A stretch of DNA of 64,000 nucleotides. Source: Anaerosporobacter faecicola (GTDB lineage Bacteria > Bacillota > Clostridia > Lachnospirales > Lachnospiraceae). Under the pieces are notes generated by a model, which was not told where the DNA came from, searched no databases, and worked only from the letters and a program-made list of their open reading frames with translations. The stretch is from the NCBI RefSeq assembly GCF_012070565.1, contig NZ_JAAQRO010000003.1:62001-126000 (forward strand), written 5' to 3'. Shown here piece by piece: positions 54,694 to 63,669 of the stretch; position 1 is the stretch's first letter; every line of letters begins with the position of its first letter. The position numbers and the translations under genes were made by a program.

Positions 54694-57012
54694 ATGAATG
54701 GGAAAAGATGGAAGAGAATTGTAACTCTTTTGTTGTGTGTTGTATTGTCATGTCCGACTACAATCATGTTAAATAATAAGAAAGAGATACAAGCAGCATC
54801 AACATTGAGTATACCTGGAAAAGTTACAGCAACAAAGTTAAATGTTCGTACGAAGGCATCGACATCGTCTGCACAATTAACAGTAGCAAAAACGAAAGTT
54901 GCATTAACAAAAGGAACGGCAGTTACTATAATATCAGAGAAAATAGTGAGCAAACAAAAGTGGTATTACATTTCATTTAAATGGGATGGAAAGACGAAAA
55001 AAGGATATGTATTAAGTGACTATGTACAGCTAACATTAAAGTCTACCGTAGCGGCGAAGGTAAACAGTACTTCAAAAGTGAAGATTAGAAAAGCCGCTGG
55101 AGGCACCGTTTATTTGAAGGTTTCCAATAAGACAATTGCCTTAGCCAATAAGACCAAATTAACCATTACAAAAGAGGTAACGAAAAAAGATGTGAAATAT
55201 TTTCTTGTGAAATTTACATATAGTAAAAAGACCCACACAGGATATATTGAAGCAAATAAAGTCCTCTTTACGGCAAAAAAGACAGAGGAAACAAGGAAAG
55301 CAATCGATACAGGGAAAGTAACCACAGATAATCTAAGAGTTCGTGTGGGAGCAGGTACTTCCAAAGCACAGATGACGGATTCATCTGGAGCTAAGGTTTA
55401 TCTTTCCAAAGGAACGAAAGTTACCATCTATTCTGTCGTTGATGTATCTGGAACGTTATGGTATGAGGTTGATTTTATCTATAACAAAAAAACAATGACG
55501 GGATATATATCGGGGGATTATGTGAAACTGGATTCGGAAGAGGAGAATGACGATACGGCTGAGGATACTTCTAAAGAGGATTCATCTAATGATGATACAG
55601 CAAAGGACGACCCAACTACCGACGATCAGAAAGACGACACCTCAAAGGATGATCCCAAAGAAGATGACACATCAAAAGACGATACAGCGGATGACTCAAA
55701 AAAAGAAGAAACAACGACGCCTCTTAGCGATGCGGAATTTGAACAAATGATGACAACACAAGGATTTCCAGAAAGCTATAAACCTTATCTACGGACCCTT
55801 CATAGTCAATACCCTTACTGGCAGTTTGAAGCATATCATACGGGATTGGATTGGAGTACTGCAGTTGCAAAGGAAAGCGTTGTAGGTAAAAACTTGATTC
55901 CAAATAGCAAGAATATCGCGTGGAAATCAATGGAGACAGGTGCGTATAAATGGGCAACAGACAGTTTTGTTGTATATGATGGTTCAACATGGGTAACGGC
56001 CTCTCAAGATATTATTGCTTATTATATGGATCCAAGGAATTTCCTTACTCCTCAGGGAATTTTCCAATTTGAATTATTATCCTATCAAAATGAATATCAG
56101 ACGGTAAGTGGTCTATCCAATATCTTAACAGGAACACCAATGGCAGGCACGAATTATTCTTTTGTGGATGATACTGGTGTAACGCAAACGAAGACGTATG
56201 CTGATACATTTATTGAAGCTGCCAAATACTCAGGAGTGAGTCCTTATCATCTTGCTTCTAGAGTGAAACAGGAAGTGGTTACTTCAAGTAAAACCTTTAG
56301 TTCTAGTGTAACAGGAACTGTTAGCGGATATGAAGGCCTATACAATTTCTATAATATTGGTGCAACCCATAGTACAGAAGCAGGTGGTGCAGTAGCGAAT
56401 GGTTTGAAATATGCAAAAAATGGTACGTCAAATGCTGCAAACAATGCTTTATACCTGATTCCATGGACAAGTCCTTATCGTTCCATTGTTGGTGGGGCTT
56501 ATATTATCGGTTCAACGTATATTAAGAGAGGGCAGAATACCATCTATCTTGAGAAATTCAATATGACGCCAACCTCAACGTATTCTCATCAATATATGGC
56601 GAATGTGCAGGCAGCGGCTTCGGAATCAACAAAAACGTATACGGCGTATAGTACAATGAGTAGTGTGCCAGTTGTATTTTCAATACCAGTATTTCTGGAT
56701 ATGCCATCTACGGCAGCTCCTTTACCTGCCGATCAACTGAATCCAAACAATTGGTTAAAGACATTAAGTGTGGAAGGATATACGATTACTCCAACATTTG
56801 ATGCTTCTATTGATCAAAATTACGGTTTGATCGTTGAAGCTACAAGAGAATCCATTGTAGTGAACGCTACAACAGCGAGCAAAAAAGCAAGTATCTATGG
56901 GAATGGTACCATCCCATTACAGGTGGGCAATAATCAAGTTGTAATAACGGTTGTTGCAGAAAATGGAGATAAACGAGACTATACCATTAATGTGGTACGG
57001 TTATCAGAATAA
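54694..57012 (+). CDS. Exported cell-wall glucosaminidase with three SH3b repeats
   Basis: 772 residues. Signal peptide (about 1-32, ending QAAS). Three SH3b-like wall-binding repeats: about 38-112 (VTATKLNVRTKASTSSAQ), 113-195 (a divergent copy) and 205-280 (VTTDNLRVRVGAGTSKAQ). A Asp/Lys/Thr low-complexity linker (about 281-342) leads to a catalytic glucosaminidase-like domain (about 350-650; SPYHLASRVKQEVVT, YEGLYNFYNIGATHS). The end (about 690-772) is a cadherin-like beta domain shared with the next protein. It should cleave peptidoglycan glycan strands between GlcNAc and MurNAc. The following gene starts 12 nt after its stop, so they are co-expressed. Confidence 0.85.
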   Translation: MNGKRWKRIVTLLLCVVLSCPTTIMLNNKKEIQAASTLSIPGKVTATKLNVRTKASTSSAQLTVAKTKVALTKGTAVTIISEKIVSKQKWYYISFKWDGKTKKGYVLSDYVQLTLKSTVAAKVNSTSKVKIRKAAGGTVYLKVSNKTIALANKTKLTITKEVTKKDVKYFLVKFTYSKKTHTGYIEANKVLFTAKKTEETRKAIDTGKVTTDNLRVRVGAGTSKAQMTDSSGAKVYLSKGTKVTIYSVVDVSGTLWYEVDFIYNKKTMTGYISGDYVKLDSEEENDDTAEDTSKEDSSNDDTAKDDPTTDDQKDDTSKDDPKEDDTSKDDTADDSKKEETTTPLSDAEFEQMMTTQGFPESYKPYLRTLHSQYPYWQFEAYHTGLDWSTAVAKESVVGKNLIPNSKNIAWKSMETGAYKWATDSFVVYDGSTWVTASQDIIAYYMDPRNFLTPQGIFQFELLSYQNEYQTVSGLSNILTGTPMAGTNYSFVDDTGVTQTKTYADTFIEAAKYSGVSPYHLASRVKQEVVTSSKTFSSSVTGTVSGYEGLYNFYNIGATHSTEAGGAVANGLKYAKNGTSNAANNALYLIPWTSPYRSIVGGAYIIGSTYIKRGQNTIYLEKFNMTPTSTYSHQYMANVQAAASESTKTYTAYSTMSSVPVVFSIPVFLDMPSTAAPLPADQLNPNNWLKTLSVEGYTITPTFDASIDQNYGLIVEATRESIVVNATTASKKASIYGNGTIPLQVGNNQVVITVVAENGDKRDYTINVVRLSE

Positions 57013-57024
57013 AGGGGTAGGAAT

Positions 57025-58299
57025 ATGAAGCAAAGGAAGAAAGCAATCGTAATCTATAGTTTACTGATCTGTCTGATCGTTAGTTTAATGCCAGATAAGA
57101 TGGTACAAGCTGCAAGTGCAACTGTATCGATCACACAAAAGGAAGATTCCGTTAAGCAGAATGATACGTTCAGTGTAACAGTCAAGGTTGTTGGAACAGA
57201 GGAAATAGGAGGATTTGAAACATTACTTTCTTATGACAATGATAAATTGGAATTCGTCAGTGGGGGAAGTTTGGTTAGTGGTGATGATGGAATCCTTCGT
57301 ATCTCCGATCTTAATCCAGAAAATGTTGTAACGAGTAGAAAATATGTCCTGCAATTCAAAGCAATCGAACAGGGAAATGCAAAGATTGAAGTAATAGACC
57401 AAGCTTATGTCTACACATATGAGGATTCTGCTGAAATGTCAGTTTCTTGCAATAGTTTGTCTATCAATATTGAAACAGATGAGAAAGTTTCAAAGAATAC
57501 AAAGCTCTATTCCTTAAAGATTAGCCCTGGAAGCCTATCACCTGAATTCTCAGAAAAAACAACTTCTTATACAGCAGAAGTAGATGCAGATGTATCGGAA
57601 CTAGTAATCAGTGCCATGGCGCAAGATGCAGATGCAAAGGTAAAGACCAAGGGCAATACGGACTTAAAACCTGGCAATAACGAAGTACAGATTACGGTAA
57701 CAGCACCATCTGGAGATAAAAAAACCTATACCATCGTCGTTCATAAAGCGAGTAGCCAAGTAGCAGGAGAAGAACAGGAACAGGGAGAAGAGATTCCAGA
57801 AGAAGAGGAAGAAAAGAAACAGGAAGACACCTTACAAGAAGTCCTTGAAACAGATGGTTACGTCGTTACACAAGAAGAAGAAAGTGTATTTCTACAGTTT
57901 GCTGCTGAATATGAAGTGGTTCCTGTGGATGATACAATAAGTATACCAACTGGATATGAAGCAACCACAAGGCAATTACAAGGTGTAACCGTTGATGTAT
58001 ATGAACCAGAGGGGGGTGCTGTATCGGATTATGTATTGATCTATATGAAAAAAGCAGACGGGGTACCACAATTTTATCGTTATGATCGACTGGAAAATAC
58101 CGTACAACGTTACGATTCTACCTATGACCAAACAACAACTGTTTCAACAGGAACCGTATCAAAAGACGAGTATGCAAAGAAGTTAGACAATATGCGGATT
58201 TTGGTAGTGATCAGTTGTATCATTGCCTTAGGAGCAACATTGGTTGTAATTCGACTTCTCGTAAAATTACGTGGGGTTAAGGATGATGAGTTTTATTAA
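57025..58299 (+). CDS. Membrane-anchored cohesin-like/cadherin-like surface protein
   Basis: 424 residues. Signal peptide (about 1-31), then a cohesin-like beta-sandwich (about 33-150; FSVTVKVVGTEEIGGFETLL, SYDNDKLEFVSG), the fold that binds dockerins in cellulosomes. A cadherin-like beta domain follows (about 160-245; LYSLKISPGSLSPEFSEKTT), related to the C-terminal domain of the preceding wall hydrolase. A Glu-rich linker, a ~110-residue beta domain and one C-terminal membrane helix (about 391-412) with a short cytoplasmic tail complete it. It would sit on the outer face of the membrane. No dockerin is visible in the window, so calling it a scaffold is only a hypothesis. Confidence 0.75.
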   Translation: MKQRKKAIVIYSLLICLIVSLMPDKMVQAASATVSITQKEDSVKQNDTFSVTVKVVGTEEIGGFETLLSYDNDKLEFVSGGSLVSGDDGILRISDLNPENVVTSRKYVLQFKAIEQGNAKIEVIDQAYVYTYEDSAEMSVSCNSLSINIETDEKVSKNTKLYSLKISPGSLSPEFSEKTTSYTAEVDADVSELVISAMAQDADAKVKTKGNTDLKPGNNEVQITVTAPSGDKKTYTIVVHKASSQVAGEEQEQGEEIPEEEEEKKQEDTLQEVLETDGYVVTQEEESVFLQFAAEYEVVPVDDTISIPTGYEATTRQLQGVTVDVYEPEGGAVSDYVLIYMKKADGVPQFYRYDRLENTVQRYDSTYDQTTTVSTGTVSKDEYAKKLDNMRILVVISCIIALGATLVVIRLLVKLRGVKDDEFY

Positions 58300-58354
58300 T
58301 TCCATAGAACAAAAGCATTAAATTTTCGATGTACGAAGTTTGAGTTATTTAAAT

Positions 58355-58437
58355 AGAACAATCTTTATGAATGGAAGTACAAGAGGTAGAGAAATACTAC
58401 TATCAGGTTCCATTTATAAAGGATTGTTCTTTTTTTC
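58355..58437 (+). terminator. Terminator of the wall hydrolase pair
   Basis: AGAACAATCTTTATGAATGG (58356-58375) pairs, with small bulges, with CCATTTATAAAGGATTGTTC (58410-58429), followed by a seven-T run. Confidence 0.8.
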
Positions 58438-58476
58438 TATAATAGGGTTTGGGTGCCAAAAGTCCTTAATTTTATA

Positions 58477-58559
58477 ATAGGAAAGTCCTCCAACTTTCCT
58501 ATTATAGAAACCAGCATGGGATGCGCACTCAACATGAGGTAGATGTCAGCTGAAGCTGA
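58477..58559. repeat. Dispersed repeat family R3, copy b
   Basis: Begins with a perfect hairpin ATAGGAAAGT-cctcca-ACTTTCCTAT (58477-58502) and continues with GGGATGCGCACTC, GTAGATGTCA and CTGAAGCT. About 75 bp match 13292-13367. Confidence 0.75.
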
Positions 58560-58623
58560 TAGTGCTTGGTGCGGAGAACAAGAACATGAGGAACGAGAAG
58601 CGAGTTTATTGTCGATGAGATAC

Positions 58624-58668
58624 TTGACAAGAAGTAGATATCTGTTATACTGGCAGTATAACAGATAT
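58624..58668 (+). promoter_or_regulatory. Promoter and palindromic operator of the GntR-mcsAB-clpC operon
   Basis: TTGACA (58624-58629) and TATACT (58646-58651) are 16 bp apart. A perfect 13-bp inverted repeat, ATATCTGTTATAC (58638-58650) and GTATAACAGATAT (58656-58668), covers the -10 box. Its size and position fit an operator for the GntR protein encoded 22 bp downstream. No CtsR heptad repeat (GGTCAAA) is visible. Confidence 0.82.
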
Positions 58669-58689
58669 AACTAAAAAGAAGGTGATTAA

Positions 58690-59058
58690 ATGGTTGTGCG
58701 CATTGATTTTAATAGTGAAGAAGCAATCTATATACAATTACGAAATCAGATAATCCTGGGTATTGCGAATGCAGAGATCAAGGAGGGGGATAATCTTCCG
58801 TCAGTGAGAGAATTGGCAGAAAATATAGGAATTAACATGCACACCGTTAATAAAGCATATACTATATTAAAACAAGAAGGGTATCTAAAACTAGATCGAA
58901 GAAAAGGTGCTGTAATATCTGTTGAAGCAGATAAGTATAAAGCAATGATGGATATGATTGAAGTTTTACAAGTGTTGCTTGCAGAAGCATATTGTAAGAA
59001 TATAACGAAAGAGGAAATACATGAAGCAGTTGACCGGATTTACGATCAGTTTTTATAG
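58690..59058 (+). CDS. GntR-family regulator, YtrA type
   Basis: 122 residues. N-terminal winged HTH with the GntR signature: IYIQLRNQIILGIANAEIKE, LPSVRELAENIGINMHTVNK and AYTILKQEGYLKLDRRKGAV. The short C-terminal tail (about 50 residues) is the YtrA type. AGAAGGTGA precedes the ATG. It heads an operon with mcsA, mcsB and clpC, the place held by the CtsR repressor in Bacillus. Probably represses the operon through the palindrome at 58638-58668; what relieves it is unknown. Confidence 0.93.
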   Translation: MVVRIDFNSEEAIYIQLRNQIILGIANAEIKEGDNLPSVRELAENIGINMHTVNKAYTILKQEGYLKLDRRKGAVISVEADKYKAMMDMIEVLQVLLAEAYCKNITKEEIHEAVDRIYDQFL

Positions 59059-59082
59059 AGATCGCATCGAGGAGGCGATAGT

Positions 59083-59727
59083 ATGTTATGTGATAGATGT
59101 AAGAAGAGAGATGCGAAGATTTATTATACAGAAGTTGTAAATGGAGAGATGAAGGAGCAACATCTTTGCGAAGAATGTGCAGCAGAATGTACACAGTTCC
59201 ATATGAACTCAACATTTGTGAATAAAGATATCTCAATAGGTGATATATTATCCAGTATACTAGGTACGTATCGAGGAAGTACGAATCAAAAAGCAGATCA
59301 AGGCAAGAATGGGAACACAGAAGAACCTACAAAGGAAAAGAAAACCGATCATACACTTCGTTGTGAAAATTGTGGAATGACATATGAACAATTTTTGAAA
59401 GAAGGAAAATTTGGCTGTCACCAATGTTATCATTATTTTAATAAAATCTTATCAAGAAGCCTGAAGAGTTTGCATGGAGCAGATGCCCATGTGGGAAAAC
59501 ACCCAAAAGGGTATGTTTCCGATATGAAACGAATTATTAATGAATTATCGGAAGTTGAAAAGATGAGTATTCTGTTACAAGAGGCGATTGAGAAAGAAGA
59601 ATTTGAAGAAGCGGCTAGGTTACGAGATGCAATCAGAGCACTTAAGGAGAAGGAAAGAGAAAAACAACAGGATAACACACAACCAAAGAAGGATGAAGTG
59701 AATAAGGAGGAGATTAACAATGCCTAA
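59083..59727 (+). CDS. mcsA: McsA-like zinc-finger/UVR protein
   Basis: 214 residues. Four zinc-binding CxxC pairs: CDRCKKR and CEEC at the N-terminus, CENCGMTYEQF and CHQCYHYF around 100-125. The C-terminal UVR domain reads LLQEAIEKEEFEEAARLRDA. McsA activates the arginine kinase McsB. It is slightly longer than the Bacillus protein (185). GAGGAGGCGATAG precedes the start; its end overlaps the mcsB start by 8 bp, so they are coupled. Confidence 0.93.
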   Translation: MLCDRCKKRDAKIYYTEVVNGEMKEQHLCEECAAECTQFHMNSTFVNKDISIGDILSSILGTYRGSTNQKADQGKNGNTEEPTKEKKTDHTLRCENCGMTYEQFLKEGKFGCHQCYHYFNKILSRSLKSLHGADAHVGKHPKGYVSDMKRIINELSEVEKMSILLQEAIEKEEFEEAARLRDAIRALKEKEREKQQDNTQPKKDEVNKEEINNA

Positions 59728-60763
59728 ATGGTATGAAGAACAAGGAAATGAAAGTGATGTTGTAATCTCTAGTCGCATCCGTTTGGCGAGAAATTTTGTG
59801 AAGTATCCATTTTCTCCAAAACTATCATCAGAACAAGCTGAGCTACTATGTGAAGAACTGCATAATCGAATCGACGACAATAAGGCTGCTCTTGAAGAAG
59901 TTATGGGAAAGTATTATTATTATAGTGTATCAAAAGCAAATGATATTGAGAAACAAGCATTAGTGGAGAGGCATATCATATCCAATAAATTAGCACGTAA
60001 GAATCAACATGCAGGCGTAATCATGACAGAAGATGAGAGTGTAAGTTTGATGCTTAATGAGGATGATCATATACGAATACAGGTAATTCAGAATGGTCTG
60101 AACTTATTACCCGCTTTAGAGAAGGCAAATGCAATTGATGATATTATCTCTGAGTTCATGCAGTATGCATATGATGACAAACTTGGATATCTGACGAGTA
60201 GTCCCACGAATGTAGGTACAGGGTTACGTGCTTCAGTAATGGTATATCTACCAGCACTGGGCTCATCTGATAAATTAGAGAAGATTATTGAGGAAGTCAA
60301 CAAATACGGTGTTTCCATACGGGGAATGTATGGAGAGGGGAATAAGAGTGTTGCCTATATTTATCAAGTATCCAATATGAAGACGCTGGGTATGTCAGAA
60401 GTAGATACGTTAGAAAATCTCACTACAATTGTAGAGCAAATTATCAAACAGGAGAGAAAACGAAGAGAGTATCTACTGGATACAAACTTTGATAAATACG
60501 AGGATCAGGTTTATCGTTCCTATGGTGTGCTTCGTTATGCGAAACAGATTACCACAGCCGATGCGATGACTTTGTTAGCACAAATCAAATTTGGTTTTGA
60601 TTCAAAGATTATTACAAGCAAAGAAAAAACCTCATTTTATAAGATTATGATGGCGATTCAGCCAGCGAATTTACAGAAAATATTAGGAAAAAATGCAGGA
60701 ACAAAGGAAAGAGAGAAGGCGCGAGCTGCTTTTTTAAATAAGAACCTGCCTGAATTAGTATAG
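59720..60763 (+). CDS. mcsB: Protein-arginine kinase McsB
   Basis: 347 residues, ATP:guanido phosphotransferase family. It phosphorylates arginine residues on proteins, tagging them for ClpC/ClpP. Family motifs: VVISSRIRLARNFVKYPF, LTSSPTNVGTGLRASVMVYL with the kinase core Cys position altered as in McsB types (SPTNVGTG), and RGMYGEGNK in the nucleotide-binding part. Length matches McsB (about 350). AATAAGGAGG site within the mcsA end. Confidence 0.95.
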   Translation: MPKWYEEQGNESDVVISSRIRLARNFVKYPFSPKLSSEQAELLCEELHNRIDDNKAALEEVMGKYYYYSVSKANDIEKQALVERHIISNKLARKNQHAGVIMTEDESVSLMLNEDDHIRIQVIQNGLNLLPALEKANAIDDIISEFMQYAYDDKLGYLTSSPTNVGTGLRASVMVYLPALGSSDKLEKIIEEVNKYGVSIRGMYGEGNKSVAYIYQVSNMKTLGMSEVDTLENLTTIVEQIIKQERKRREYLLDTNFDKYEDQVYRSYGVLRYAKQITTADAMTLLAQIKFGFDSKIITSKEKTSFYKIMMAIQPANLQKILGKNAGTKEREKARAAFLNKNLPELV

Positions 60764-60799
60764 CTAGGGAATAACAAACAACGAAAGGAAGTGGGCAGA

Positions 60800-63244
60800 A
60801 TGAACAATCGATTCACAGCAAATGCCAAAGAAGCATTACAGGTTGCAGCAGATTCGGCGTATCGATTAATGCATAGCTACATTGGAACGGAACATCTTTT
60901 AATAGGATTGTTAAAAGTTGACGGAGTAGCTTCCAAAGTATTAGCGGAGAATGGAGTAGATGAAGGAAAGATCATTGACCTGATCAACCAGTTGATCGCA
61001 CCTAATACAGCAGTGGAAGTGTTGGAAGCAGGAAGCTTTACACCACGTGCAAAACGGATCATTGATCAAAGTAATCGAGAAGCAATGCGATTAAAATCCC
61101 AGTTAGTTGGTACCGAGCATCTATTGATCTCGTTATTAAAAGAGAGTGACTGTATTGCAGTACGCTTAATGAATACTTTGGGCGTAAATATGCAGAAATT
61201 ATACATTGATCTTCTTACTGCAATAGGGCAGGACAGCAATGCAGCAAAGAGCGAATATGCTGCAAACAAAAACAAAGCAAAGGGAAAACCTTCCACACAG
61301 ACATTAGACCAATATAGTAGGGATTTAACAGCATATGCAAGGGAAGGAAAACTTGATCCTGTTATAGGAAGGGAACAAGAGATTCAGCGAGTTGTACAGA
61401 TTTTAAGTAGAAGAACAAAGAACAATCCTTGTCTTGTAGGGGAACCAGGTGTAGGAAAGACTGCCATTGCAGAAGGATTAGCACAAAAGATCGTGGAAGG
61501 TAACATTCCAGAGATTATCAAAGATAAGAGAGTATTAACCCTTGATCTTAGTGGAATGGTTGCTGGCTCCAAATACCGTGGAGAATTTGAAGAGCGGATT
61601 AAGAAAGTAATCCAGGAAGTAATGAATGATGGAAATATTCTTCTCTTCATTGATGAGATTCATACGATTATTGGTGCAGGGGGAGCGGAAGGTGCCATCG
61701 ATGCTTCTAATATATTAAAACCTTCCTTGGCACGTGGGGAAATCCAACTAATTGGAGCAACCACGAGAGAAGAATATCGTAAGTACATTGAAAAAGATGC
61801 AGCATTAGAAAGAAGATTCCAACCGGTGGTGATCGAAGAACCTTCCGAAGAGGAAACGATTCTTATACTGAAAGGCTTACGTGACCGCTATGAAACCCAC
61901 CATCAAGTAACAATAACCGATGAGGCTTTAGTGGCTGCGGTAAGAATGTCGAATCGTTACATTAATGATCGCTATCTCCCTGATAAAGCAATTGATGTAA
62001 TTGATGAAGCTGCTTCAAAAGTAAGGTTAAGCGCCTATATAACCAGTCCAGATATTAAGAAGATTGAAGAAGAAAATGAATGTCTGGAAATTGAAAAGGA
62101 AGAGGCAATTAAGAGTGAAGCATACGAAAAAGCAGGAGAGATAAAACGAAGACAAACAAAGAATGTAGAACTTCTGGCACAATTGCGGGAACAGCAGGAA
62201 CAAGCGAAGAAAGATTGTGAAATGGTGGTATCTCCAGCAGAAGTAGCGGATATTATCTCAGGATGGACCAAGATTCCTGTAAGTAAATTGGAAGAAGAGG
62301 AAAGCAAACGTCTTCGTAATTTAGAAAATATACTTCATGAGAGAGTAATTGGTCAGGAAGAAGCAGTTGCCGCTGTATCCAAAGCGATACGAAGAGGACG
62401 TGTAGGACTAAAAGATCCGAATCGTCCAATTGGTTCTTTCTTATTCTTAGGGCCAACGGGTGTTGGAAAAACAGAATTATCGAAAGCATTGTCAGAAGCT
62501 ATGTTTGGTAATGAGAATTCTATGATACGAGTAGATATGTCAGAATATATGGAGAAACATAGTGTATCAAAATTAATTGGATCACCTCCAGGATATGTTG
62601 GATATGATGAGGGTGGACAGTTAAGTGAAAAAGTTAGACAAAATCCATATAGCGTCATTCTATTTGATGAGGTGGAAAAAGCACATCCAGATGTTTTCAA
62701 TATTCTTTTACAAGTATTAGATGACGGACATATTACGGATGCACAAGGTAGAAAAGTCAGCTTTAAGAATACAATCATTATTATGACGTCCAATGCTGGA
62801 GCTAGCCGAATTATTTCACCAAAACAACTTGGGTTTGCTACAAAAGTGGATGAAAAGGAAAATTACAAGAAGATGAAAGACGGTGTTATGGAGGAAGTGA
62901 AACGACTCTTTAAACCAGAATTCATTAACCGTATTGATGAGATTATTGTATTCCATTCATTAACAAAAGAGAATATCAAAGATATTGTTCGAATCATGCT
63001 ACAAAATATAGCAAAACGTACCAAGAGACAGCTAGAGATGGAATTAGAATTTACAGAAGCGACGATTGCATTTGTTGCAGATGCTGGATTTGATAAGAAT
63101 TATGGTGCACGTCCATTGAGACGTTCCATTCAAAATAATATTGAAGACAAGCTTGCAGAAGAAATCCTAGATCAACATGTGAAAGCAGGAGATCATGTTG
63201 TTATAGATATAGAAGATAAGAATGTCGTTTTTCGTGTTTCGTAA
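60800..63244 (+). CDS. clpC: ATP-dependent unfoldase ClpC
   Basis: 814 residues. Two N-terminal Clp_N repeats ([32 protein letters not shown] and [12 protein letters not shown]), NBD1 with Walker [10 protein letters not shown] and [12 protein letters not shown], a coiled UVR-type middle domain (about 415-475), NBD2 with Walker [10 protein letters not shown] and [19 protein letters not shown], and the C-terminal small domain ([15 protein letters not shown]). With ClpP it degrades proteins, including McsB-marked ones. The ATG at 60800 follows AAAGGA by about 10 nt; a GTG at 60791 would add three residues. Last gene of the operon. Confidence 0.97.
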   Translation: MNNRFTANAKEALQVAADSAYRLMHSYIGTEHLLIGLLKVDGVASKVLAENGVDEGKIIDLINQLIAPNTAVEVLEAGSFTPRAKRIIDQSNREAMRLKSQLVGTEHLLISLLKESDCIAVRLMNTLGVNMQKLYIDLLTAIGQDSNAAKSEYAANKNKAKGKPSTQTLDQYSRDLTAYAREGKLDPVIGREQEIQRVVQILSRRTKNNPCLVGEPGVGKTAIAEGLAQKIVEGNIPEIIKDKRVLTLDLSGMVAGSKYRGEFEERIKKVIQEVMNDGNILLFIDEIHTIIGAGGAEGAIDASNILKPSLARGEIQLIGATTREEYRKYIEKDAALERRFQPVVIEEPSEEETILILKGLRDRYETHHQVTITDEALVAAVRMSNRYINDRYLPDKAIDVIDEAASKVRLSAYITSPDIKKIEEENECLEIEKEEAIKSEAYEKAGEIKRRQTKNVELLAQLREQQEQAKKDCEMVVSPAEVADIISGWTKIPVSKLEEEESKRLRNLENILHERVIGQEEAVAAVSKAIRRGRVGLKDPNRPIGSFLFLGPTGVGKTELSKALSEAMFGNENSMIRVDMSEYMEKHSVSKLIGSPPGYVGYDEGGQLSEKVRQNPYSVILFDEVEKAHPDVFNILLQVLDDGHITDAQGRKVSFKNTIIIMTSNAGASRIISPKQLGFATKVDEKENYKKMKDGVMEEVKRLFKPEFINRIDEIIVFHSLTKENIKDIVRIMLQNIAKRTKRQLEMELEFTEATIAFVADAGFDKNYGARPLRRSIQNNIEDKLAEEILDQHVKAGDHVVIDIEDKNVVFRVS

Positions 63245-63260
63245 TATCATGATGTACAGT

Positions 63261-63304
63261 TGTTCAGAGTCAATGCACAGGGTTACCAAGATTGGCTCTG
63301 AACA
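63261..63304 (+). other. Hairpin after clpC
   Basis: TGTTCAGAGTCAA (63261-63273) pairs with TTGGCTCTGAACA (63292-63304), one mismatch. No T-run follows, so termination efficiency is doubtful. Confidence 0.5.
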
Positions 63305-63360
63305 GTTCCACTGATTTAATAAAAAACACAAAGATTCACTAGTAAAAAGCCGTCGATTAT

Positions 63361-63446
63361 TATATAATAATGTTAGGTCAAAAGGTACCTTGCTGCTCTT
63401 GATACTATGTAATGCTAGCATTTTGTGCTTTCGCAATACAAAAACA
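63361..63446 (-). repeat. Two-hairpin element R1, copy c
   Basis: On the minus strand: TGTATTGCGAAAGCAC, then ATTACATAGTATCAAGAGC, AGCAAGGTACCTTTTGAC and TAACATTATTATA. It aligns over its whole length with 47222-47310. Unlike copies a and b it is not in the leader of a gene; it points back towards clpC and abuts an R2 copy. Confidence 0.72.
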
Positions 63447-63549
63447 TCTGAAATTCACCCTAATGGGTATCCTTTCTCGTGTTTTGAGAGTCATAAAGTC
63501 ATGCTTTTTCATGGAAGCATGAAACACATGACCTTTTGGTCCTTGTATC
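63447..63549. repeat. Long-hairpin repeat R2, copy c
   Basis: About 100 bp related to 45871-46135: CACCCTAATGGGTATCCTTTC, CGTGTTTTGAGAGTCATAA, then the palindrome GTCATGCTTTTTCATG-ga-AGCATGAAACACATGAC and TTTTGGTCCTTG. It follows R1 copy c directly. The remaining 120 bp to the next gene hold only the GGAGGG ribosome binding site. Confidence 0.75.
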
Positions 63550-63669
63550 ATGTTAATAAGAAAAGAATAAGTTGCAGTACGAAAGATATTTTGATTATAG
63601 ACAAAAGAAAGAATTTCAAGTCAAGAAGAGAAAGAATGAGATGTGCTGTATAAAATGGAGGGTTCTGTA

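Noticed and set aside
63261-63304. Terminator for clpC
   Set aside because: The stem is good but no T-run follows, so it is listed only as a hairpin.
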